Source: Albugo candida | Taxonomy: Eukaryota > Oomycota > Peronosporomycetes > Albuginales > Albuginaceae | Length of the DNA: 64,000 nucleotides | Direction of reading: 5' to 3' | Assembly: GCA_905220665.1 (NCBI GenBank) | Contig: CAJNAR010000171.1 | Span: 186,001 to 250,000, forward strand | Shown here: positions 55,313 through 64,000 of the stretch, piece by piece | How the letters are laid out: each line of letters begins with the position of its first letter | How positions within the stretch are numbered: the stretch's first letter is position 1 | Notes under the pieces: model-generated | What the model saw: the letters and a program-made list of their open reading frames with translations, nothing else | What the model was told of the DNA's origin: nothing | The model's database searches: none | Position numbers and translations under genes: made by a program

Positions 55313-56035
55313 TCAAGCACGAAGAGAACCTTGTGGTCGTGAGCCGTCTTCCGGTGCACTTGGCGGATCAAGTTTGTCAGAAGGGGTCGAGCAGGAAGGT
55401 GCACCGGAAGCAGCTTGGTCAGGTATCTCCTCATCGGCGGCACCAGTATCAGAGTTTCCAGGCGATGATTCTGGCGCGTCCACACTTTGTCCTTCCGGCT
55501 GACCTGGTTGGGACTCATTCAATGCCGTCTCACTCGTTGGTGTGTCGGAGATCGGGTCTTCTCCACTTTTGGCTCCTTCACCATCATCAGATGTTTCTGG
55601 TGGCGAGCTGGTGTCACTTTCGCTCGAAGGAGGAGCATCAGTTTGATCTGCTGGAGCGACGGGCTCGGTCGAATCGACTTCCGCAGCAAGCATCAACTCT
55701 CGAATCGATGGTATGCTTGGCACCGCTGGACTCGGAGGCAAGTCATCAGCACTTGGTGCTTTTGGTAGAGTAGGAGACGGAATGGATCCATTCAAAGCCT
55801 CGGGCATTTGAGGTACTGATGGCACTTTGTCGATTAGTGGTCGCAGGTTTTCTCGTATCTCTGTCATATTCAATCGACCGAGCTTATCGAGAGCCGACAG
55901 CATATCATTTATCTTTGCTCGATTGAAAAGATTGGGTCGATCACCGATTGATGGCGAGGCCAATTTGGCTTCGACATGGAGTGCTACAAATGGCCACATC
56001 AGCACTACAACCCATAGGATCTCCACTTGAGACAT
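55313..56035 (-). CDS. Secreted acidic Pro/Ser-rich protein
   Basis: Single exon, 240 residues. Signal peptide SQVEILWVVVLMWPFVALHVEA, cut probably after VEA. The next 70 residues are partly helical (NRAKINDMLSALDKLGRL); the remainder is Pro/Ser/Asp/Glu-rich (SSESDTSSPPETSDDGEGA) with one cysteine near the end and no GPI-like tail, ending GSRPQGSLRA. No RxLR, CRN or CHxC motif found. Possibly an extracellular matrix or effector-like protein. Convergent with the AAA gene (119 bp between stops). Confidence 0.7.
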   Translation of the reverse strand: MSQVEILWVVVLMWPFVALHVEAKLASPSIGDRPNLFNRAKINDMLSALDKLGRLNMTEIRENLRPLIDKVPSVPQMPEALNGSIPSPTLPKAPSADDLPPSPAVPSIPSIRELMLAAEVDSTEPVAPADQTDAPPSSESDTSSPPETSDDGEGAKSGEDPISDTPTSETALNESQPGQPEGQSVDAPESSPGNSDTGAADEEIPDQAASGAPSCSTPSDKLDPPSAPEDGSRPQGSLRA

Positions 56036-56468
56036 CTTGATGATACAAATGTACTTTGACGAAATTTGGATTATAATGATTTCGATTCAAGTTTGAATAC
56101 AAAAGCCTCAAGCGTTTCGATGGAAGAAATTGAAAGCCGGAACCCGTAACGCATGATCCGTCCACTCAATAAACCCAAAACAATAGCGTGATCCAAAGGA
56201 TTCGATGAGGAATTTGCATGCGGTGAATAACAGTCAAGCTGCCAGATGGGAAGAATATTCGGAGATTGATCGATAACGGTTCTCGAAATTTCTCACTGGG
56301 CCCCTCCGGATCGATTTTTAGCCAAACTGCACAGATTGTCAGTACCTGTGGGAGGAATACAATAGCCGCTTGGTCTCGATACGTCTGCGTCATCAGGGAC
56401 AGATGTTGTGAAAAAGAAGAAGGCGATGGAAGATCCAAGCCGTTCACTCGGCTGTATTCATTATACTA

Positions 56469-58388
<1,920 letters not shown>

Positions 58389-58536
58389 GATGTAGTAGGG
58401 GCTGCTATTATGAAGGGAATGGTACGGTTACTAACGGATGCGAAGATCGGAGCATGATCGAAAGATGAATAAGTCAAAGACGGTGAGAACGAAAGCACAA
58501 CAATTAAGTTTTTATGATTCATTGAAATTCTTTCAA

Positions 58537-58935
58537 TTACACTACACAAGACATTATAACAGCAAGAGCGCCGATAAAAACACTTCCAAAAAGCTTCCCG
58601 GTAAAGTGATTCGCACTTGATTGTTCTTTTCCTGGTGTGGATCCTTCCGTCATCGCACTGCTTCCATCGTATAATTGACTACTTGCACTAGTCGACTGAC
58701 TATCCAGAGAGTCAGTGGAATTTTCGAGATTGTTTGCGGCGTCAGTTGAAGAACCATTTAATGCTTCCGAGATATTTCCAGCGATATTAGTTGCCGCATC
58801 TGATATCGCTGAGCTTGCTGTTTCGATGAGACTTGAATTGGTCTTTTCATCTGTACTATTTAAAGTGCTTGTTTGCGAAAGTGTGTTTGGGCACGCGCAT
58901 ACAATCATTGCAACAAACCAGCCGCTCTTCTTCAT
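58537..58935 (-). CDS. Secreted Ser/Thr/Asn-rich protein with GPI-anchor-like tail
   Basis: Single exon, 132 residues. Signal peptide MKKSGWFVAMIVCACPNTLSQ, a mature region of Ser, Thr, Asn and Ala with many potential N- and O-glycosylation sites (NSTD, NISE, NGSS), and the C-terminal pattern EQSSANHFTGK followed by a hydrophobic stretch ending SCVV. The SSA-plus-hydrophobic tail matches the MKTFG family, but the signal peptide is diverged, so it is a distant member at most. Confidence 0.75.
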   Translation of the reverse strand: MKKSGWFVAMIVCACPNTLSQTSTLNSTDEKTNSSLIETASSAISDAATNIAGNISEALNGSSTDAANNLENSTDSLDSQSTSASSQLYDGSSAMTEGSTPGKEQSSANHFTGKLFGSVFIGALAVIMSCVV

Positions 58936-59276
58936 CCTGACTCAATAATCAATGCTCTGTGTGGATTTTTATAAAATGATGTGCGACAGCAAAAAAGTTT
59001 TAGACGTTTCGGCACACTGGCACTGGATCCATGAAACGCCACGACAAAAGTGGTTTTTCTGAATTTCTTCTTCAATGCGACATTCTTCTCGCATTTTGTT
59101 TTTGTCACGCGCGTAGGAATGGATGTTTTGATCCATATAATTTGGCTCACTTGAAAAACCGAAGGCTGCAACGCTCTGAATGCTTGCAGCGTATTGGTCT
59201 CTGGTAATGACGTCGGCCGGAGACAATCGAAACTAGCGAACTTATCGATGAATTTACCGTAAGCACACAAGTTCGG

Positions 59277-60228
59277 ATGTTTCGACGAGAAGTACAGCGT
59301 TTAGTCATCAAATGTACTAGACGCAATGTTGTAGGAAGATCAAACGCTACATTCTCAGATGCAGAAACCACACATTTCGGGTATCAGAAAGTAGCAAAAG
59401 ATGCCAAGAAGCCTTTGGTTGAATCTGTCTTCCATCGCGTCGCTGGTCGCTATGATTTAATGAACGACCTGATGAGCTGTGGAGTCCACCGTCTTTGGAA
59501 AGATGCATTTATCAAGATTCTACATCCTATCCCACCGTTGCGAATCTTGGATATGGCGGGAGGTACTGGGGACATTGCATTTCGGATTGCTGAACGTTTT
59601 TCAAACTATTCTGTCGACAAAGAGTGTCTATCTGGTTCAAATACAGATGGATCGGCTGATTCGCGTATCGTTGTTTCGGATATCAATTCTTCGATGCTTC
59701 AGGTTGGAAAGGAGCGAGCATCGAGCCTCTTCCCTGACCGAGCGCATCTTTTTGATTGGGTTGAAGCTGACGCGGAAGAACTGAAACCGTTTGGTGGAAA
59801 CGAATTTGACGTATATACAATCGCGTTTGGTATTCGCAACGTCACTGATGTCAATAAAGCGCTTCAGCAAGCGTATCGGGTATTACGTCCTGGAGGGCGT
59901 TTTTTATGCATGGAATTTAGTTATGTGGACAATGTGATTTTGCGATCGTTATACGACATGGTAAGTAAGACTATTAACATTTTGATTTCCGCGTACATGC
60001 TAATTATATATCTTGTAGTATTCTACAAATGTAATACCTTCGCTGGGACAAATGATCGCGAAAGATCGAGATTCCTATCAATATTTGGTCGAAAGTATAC
60101 GGCAATTCCCACGTCAAGACGAGTTTAAAGCGATGATGCAAATGGTTGGGTTTGAAAGCATACGTCATATGAATCAGTTGAACGGTATTGTTGCTATCTA
60201 CTCGGGTTTTAAACCGCTGGACTGTTAA
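59277..60228 (+). CDS. COQ5: COQ5/UbiE ubiquinone C-methyltransferase (two exons)
   Basis: Catalyses the C-methylation step of ubiquinone biosynthesis in mitochondria. Exons 59277-59960 and 60019-60228 (58-bp intron, phase 0); 297 residues. A basic, possibly mitochondrial presequence (MFRREVQRLVIKCTRR) precedes the UbiE signature VAGRYDLMNDLMS, SAM motif I ILDMAGGTGDIAFR (about 90-103), IAFGIRNV, YRVLRPGGRFLCMEF, and after splicing VIPSLGQMIAKD, SYQYLVESIRQFP and the end GIVAIYSGFKP. Complete and full length. Confidence 0.95.
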
Positions 60229-60994
60229 GAGTACTGTAACTGCTGCTTATATTAATCATTCAGTTAAAAATTTCGACCAGTTTTTCCGTTCTGTTCACAA
60301 AAACAGTCGGATAGGGAAGCCAGTAATCAGGAGAACATCTGAGTAAGCGTGACTGTCACACTCTGTCTAACATCATTTTTCCCCTAAAGCTCCCTTGCGA
60401 CATTCCTGCACAGCAATACATTGTGTGGAATGCTCACGCCTTTTGGGATAGGGGTCCCACAAAATTCCGTAATAAATCTGGTTCCCAATTGAAAATTTCA
60501 AATCAGTACGCTTCTTTTAACCATTAGCTCACTCCAACTAGTAGAACAGTCAAGATTTGTAACACGTTCAGAAATGACAGATCCCTATGCACCGGGAACC
60601 GCTTCAACTTTTCTATGTGTGCCATAATCTTAGGTGATTGTTCCTGCTAAAAATTGCTGATCTTTCTCACCGATGATTTGGAGCGCTTTTTCTCTTATCG
60701 AAAATTTTTTCCGATGGCTTTTCCCCTACCGCGAGTGTCCAGACTATACCTTATTCTTGATCCACACATAGGTTCAGTCTATTCTAGAAGCATCCTAGAG
60801 AAAAGACGCTTTCTGAGGATCATTACACATATTTCCTTTCCGGGTGAAAAAGACATTTTCGGTATGGGGAGGGAGATAGGCGCAATCGTTCAGGCACAGC
60901 TTCTACGTGCTTAAACTGCTACCAAACTTCTCACTCTTCAATTTACGTTCTCAAGTTCACTACAACAAAAACAGCTACCACCACATTTATCACA
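60229..60994. other. Intergenic region of 0.77 kb upstream of the third MKTFG gene
   Basis: No supported gene; an 86-codon plus-strand frame (60654-60914) has no recognisable feature. The last 70 bp carry the core promoter described separately. Confidence 0.5.
60931..60944 (+). promoter_or_regulatory. Oomycete Inr/FPR core promoter match
   Basis: TCACTCTTCAATTT matches the published oomycete start-site consensus TCAYTYYNCAWTTT at all 14 positions. It lies 50 bp before the ATG at 60995, the expected distance for a short 5' UTR. Confidence 0.75.
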
Positions 60995-61345
60995 ATGAAA
61001 ACCTTCGGATTCCTCATCGCTGCCCTTGCCGTCACTAACGACTGCGCACTCGCTGAAACTCCGTCATCGGGAAGTCCGCCATCAAATACCATAGGATCTC
61101 CTTCCTCAGGAAGTCCATCAGGAAGTTCTACTATGACACCACCGTCTACCACTGGGTCAAGCTCGAGCCTGAAATCATCCTCGTCCACTTCAGGCTCACC
61201 AGATGCCACTGAGTCCCCTTCCGACTCCCCACCCTCTGCCCCCACTACGCCACCATCAACAGACAAGAAATCTTCCGCGACAAGTGTTGCTGCATTCGGG
61301 TCAATCGTCGGTGGAGCTTTGTTTGCAATTTCATACCTTCTGTAA
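60995..61345 (+). CDS. Secreted Ser/Pro/Thr-rich protein with GPI-anchor-like tail (MKTFG family, member 3)
   Basis: Single exon, 116 residues. Signal peptide MKTFGFLIAALAVTNDCALA, a mature part composed almost wholly of Ser, Pro, Gly and Thr (SSGSPSGSSTM, SSSSLKSSSSTSGS), and a C-terminus KKSSATSVAAFG plus hydrophobic stretch ending YLL. The 5' flank ATCACAATGAAAAC is shared with member 1. It lies 14 kb from members 1 and 2 and on the opposite strand. Confidence 0.8.
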   Translation: MKTFGFLIAALAVTNDCALAETPSSGSPPSNTIGSPSSGSPSGSSTMTPPSTTGSSSSLKSSSSTSGSPDATESPSDSPPSAPTTPPSTDKKSSATSVAAFGSIVGGALFAISYLL

Positions 61346-61554
61346 GCTGACACCAAGTCACTTCCAACGTGGTATCTCTTGTTATGGGAACCAGCCAAGA
61401 TATTTGTCCTCAGCTCGTTCATATAGGGAGATATTACATTTTTCTTTGTGCATTTTCATTCTCAACAGTGTGTAGACATTGTACATGTGTATACAAGAGC
61501 AAAGCCACCGTAAAACAATACACTTGCATTGCTCGCTTAAATTGTCTTTTATCT

Positions 61555-63987
61555 CTATACTTGTTTTCTCTGATAAAAAAGAATGTATGCCGTGTTCGAC
61601 TTCACCCGTTCACTTGGCATCACATCGACGACTCCATCATCAAAATGATACCAACGAGCTGTATCGTGGCCTTCTCCTTGACAGGAATTCTTTGCACAAG
61701 CTGTGTAGTGTCCGTAAGCCATTCCTCCAAAGTGATTGCTGACCGCAAAGAGATCATACTGGAGGCTCTTTTTCGCAGGAGGCAACGTGTCAGAAGCTGA
61801 AGCTTGCAAACAATAGGGGCTCATGTCGAGATTTTCCAATGGAAAATCCACATCGACAGATAACTTATCTCGCAGTGTCTCGTTGCGATACTCAAATCGC
61901 TTCAAAGACAGAATGAGGATATCCGGTACCTTCCATATTTCAATCCTCTTGTGAGCTTGACGATGAGCTTTACAGTTTGCACAGTACCACAAATTTGCGT
62001 CATCCAGAGTTTCGGGCTTGATGAAATTCTTAAAGCATGCGTCCAATGTGATGGATTCATTGCTGCTACTGGATGATTTGGTCCCATGAAAGGCTTGAAT
62101 GGATTTATGATCTTTGATTTCATCTATTTCTGGTCGAAACCAAGTCGAAGGATTCGGTTCCAGCAGCTCAGAAGACCACACCAACCCAAAGAAGAATGGA
62201 CCACGAGGATTCGTTGTGTGAGGCGAGGCCACTGGAACATGTTTGTGTTCCACGGAATGCACATACTCCAACAAGAGCACGGACTCGGTAGCTGGAATAG
62301 ATTTCTCTCGAAATATGTATCCTTCAGAACTGGCAACGAAGAGATGGGACGCAAGTATCGCTGGTGAGATTTGAACTCCTGAAGTATATCTGCTGCTTTT
62401 CTGCTACAAAGCAACATTTTGGTTACCAAACACCGCATAACGTAATAATAGAACACGTACTTGCACAATATGTGTTGAGATCTTCCGACTCCAATGGTGA
62501 AGCGCACTAAAAGATTGACAACATGAATCATCGCTCACTGTGAGCACAATGAGTAGTGGACGTACTCGAGACAGGTTGTGTTCTCATCAAAAGTAAACAT
62601 CAAAGGAATCCCAGCAAGTCGCGAGAAGCTACACGGCGAGTCAATGTCTCTTTTTTTGGAAATGATTTGGGACGGACTCACGTTTCATGATACAGAAATC
62701 CAAGGTACTGAGAGGAGGCCATATCCATATCGGGATGTTTGGGGATATTGCCCCCTTCATGATCGATTTCGATATCGATAGGGGAAGCAGATTCCGGAGG
62801 CTTGTCGTTCAGGGAAATGGGAGGAATGCACGACATTTCATAGGCGACAATCCGATCTTCATCGCCAATGCTGCTGATTCGGTCGGTGTCTCTATCATTG
62901 TGAACAACTGGATGAGAGATTGTCGGGAGAGAATGAGTACAAAGTGAATGTACCGAATGAGACGAAAAATCGTCGATTGGTACACATCTGCTAGCACCAG
63001 CTTGTTGCTTGCGATTCCACAGACTTCACTGAGTGCGTGATAAAATGTCTGGACACATTGCTTTTTGGACACTTGAATGGCATAACGTGTGAAATGACAT
63101 TCGGATAGCTCATTTTCTTGTACAGCATCATTTGAAACCACAATTATATCAAGTACGCGTGTTGATTTAGTCGGTAGTTCCAGTTGGATACAATTGTATG
63201 GATCGAATGTGATGGATACTTTGGAACAAACAGGACACACGACGGTGGACTTGAATTGGCCTTGAATGTGATCAACAAAGATACTATCATTTCGTAATAA
63301 ATGACGTCGCCAGGCTTCATCGGCAACAAAGGCATCTTCTACTTTTCCGTCGGATTCTTGTACTTCGGTGTAAGGCTTCTGTTTGATACGATTCAAATCC
63401 TCATGTAATCCATCCAACATGTACGCCAATAGCTCCTGTGCGTCTTGCTGTTGATATCCTGAAAACTGCGGGGCGAATCGAGCGATCGCTCTTTTGAGTG
63501 CGATGGGAGATAGCTGACTTGTGCTTCCAAACCAAAGCTCTCGAATCAATTCGTTGTACACCAAAGCTAATTCTCCTCCTGTGCCTAATGGATTTCCTCT
63601 GTTCAAGTCTTGCTGAAAGCGAGTAGAAAGGAAATAATCGGTCAGTAGTCGCATGTGACTCAAGCACTGCAGAGCCGAGTTCAAGAAACAAGTATTTCCC
63701 AGGTTGCGAAGTCCTACTTTTCCACGCCGCTCCAACGCAATTGGATTACGCCAAAGTACTTGCACCTCTTTCGGAAGCTTTATCAACTCTTGTTCGATGA
63801 GATGTTCTTGTGTATCTGCGTGATGTATCATAACAGAAGCCTTTTCGAGCTTACTACATACTATTCTGTGGTACTTCCAATGTGAACGCTGGCAATCGAC
63901 AGTGCAGTAGTACACGCGTCGACATCGACCACATCGCTTCACAGCTTCATTTACCGATCGACAAACAATACAGCTTTTTACTCGCAT
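61555..63987 (-). CDS. Ubiquitin-specific protease with N-terminal MYND finger (five exons)
   Basis: Deubiquitinating cysteine protease. Exons 63987-62964, 62907-62682, 62628-62562, 62506-62461, 62378-61555; 728 residues. A MYND zinc finger (residues 6-44: CIVC...CGRCRRVYYCTVDC...H...C) precedes the USP domain: Cys box GLRNLGNTCFLNSALQCL (C100), the Gln/Asp box YQQQDAQELLAYMLDGL, zinc-binding CPVC, and the His box FGGMAYGHYTACAKN (His near 677), ending YILFYQRK. A roughly 200-residue insert splits the domain, as in USP4/11/15-type enzymes. Acceptors of introns 2 and 4 are the least certain; a 32-bp alternative for intron 2 exists. MYND location recalls plant UBP16-19. Confidence 0.9.
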
Positions 63988-64000
63988 GCTCTCATCCGAC

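Noticed and set aside
55267..55773. 168-codon plus-strand frame opposite the secreted acidic protein
   Set aside because: Histidine/leucine-rich shadow of a Pro/Ser/Asp-rich gene; no start context or domain.
60654..60914. 86-codon plus-strand frame before the third MKTFG gene
   Set aside because: No domain, no paralogue; the true promoter of the next gene lies just downstream of it.
62650..62681. 32-bp intron in the MYND-USP gene
   Set aside because: A 53-bp version of the same intron (62629-62681) with a better acceptor also keeps the frame and matches the local intron length.

Overview
This window is nuclear DNA from a eukaryote, most likely an oomycete. The sequence shows short GT-AG introns (mostly 42-92 bp, typically near 55), densely packed genes on both strands, a complete six-cysteine elicitin-like domain (28139-28594; a fold known from oomycetes), an intraflagellar transport gene, and a perfect match to the oomycete Inr/FPR core-promoter consensus at 60931-60944. 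The moderately AT-rich, compact layout would fit a white-rust (Albugo-like) genome better than Phytophthora, but that is inference. All exon models below were built by hand from splice consensus, phase and protein family conservation; summed exon lengths divide by three in every spliced model reported as complete.

Layout. 1-8.2 kb: C-terminus of a USP36-like protease, IFT80, a zinc-finger/Nudix protein, spliceosomal SmB, a METTL21-like methyltransferase and a small unrecognised gene. 9.2-15.9 kb: a 2160-residue CBP/p300-type histone acetyltransferase. 17-19.4 kb: a coiled-coil gene with heptad repeats and a gene-poor stretch containing a decayed Tc1/mariner transposase. 19.4-23.6 kb: a membrane RING-H2 protein, an LRR protein, a secreted cysteine-rich protein made of two duplicated modules, and a PDZ-like protein. 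23.7-30 kb: SKI2 RNA helicase, an elicitin-like protein and a five-exon unknown. 30-38 kb: CDKL-type kinase, PPIL2 cyclophilin/U-box, PEX10, C1D and DNAJC9. 38-46.3 kb: two unknowns, a very acidic EH-domain protein and a long-chain acyl-CoA synthetase. 46.5-61.3 kb: four small Ser/Thr-rich secreted proteins with GPI-anchor-like tails plus another acidic secreted protein, interspersed with a degenerate helicase-like protein, a membrane protein, a PEX1-like AAA ATPase, a glutamate-dehydrogenase homologue and COQ5. 61.5-64 kb: a MYND-USP deubiquitinase.

Themes. Housekeeping genes cover RNA metabolism (SmB, PPIL2, SKI2, C1D), chromatin (HAT, DNAJC9), peroxisome and fatty-acid metabolism (PEX10, PEX1-like, acyl-CoA synthetase), flagella (IFT80, CDKL kinase) and ubiquitin handling (two USPs, RING-H2). 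Secreted, possibly host-facing genes are scattered singly among them rather than forming one island.

The most striking observation is the gene at 56469-58388. It has eight well-formed exons and the full glutamate-dehydrogenase fold, but all five classical catalytic/substrate residues appear replaced (three lysines, the catalytic aspartate and a substrate-binding serine), so it looks like a maintained pseudoenzyme. Second are the secreted family with a shared MKTFG signal peptide and SSA-plus-hydrophobic C-terminus, and the duplicated cysteine-module secreted protein.
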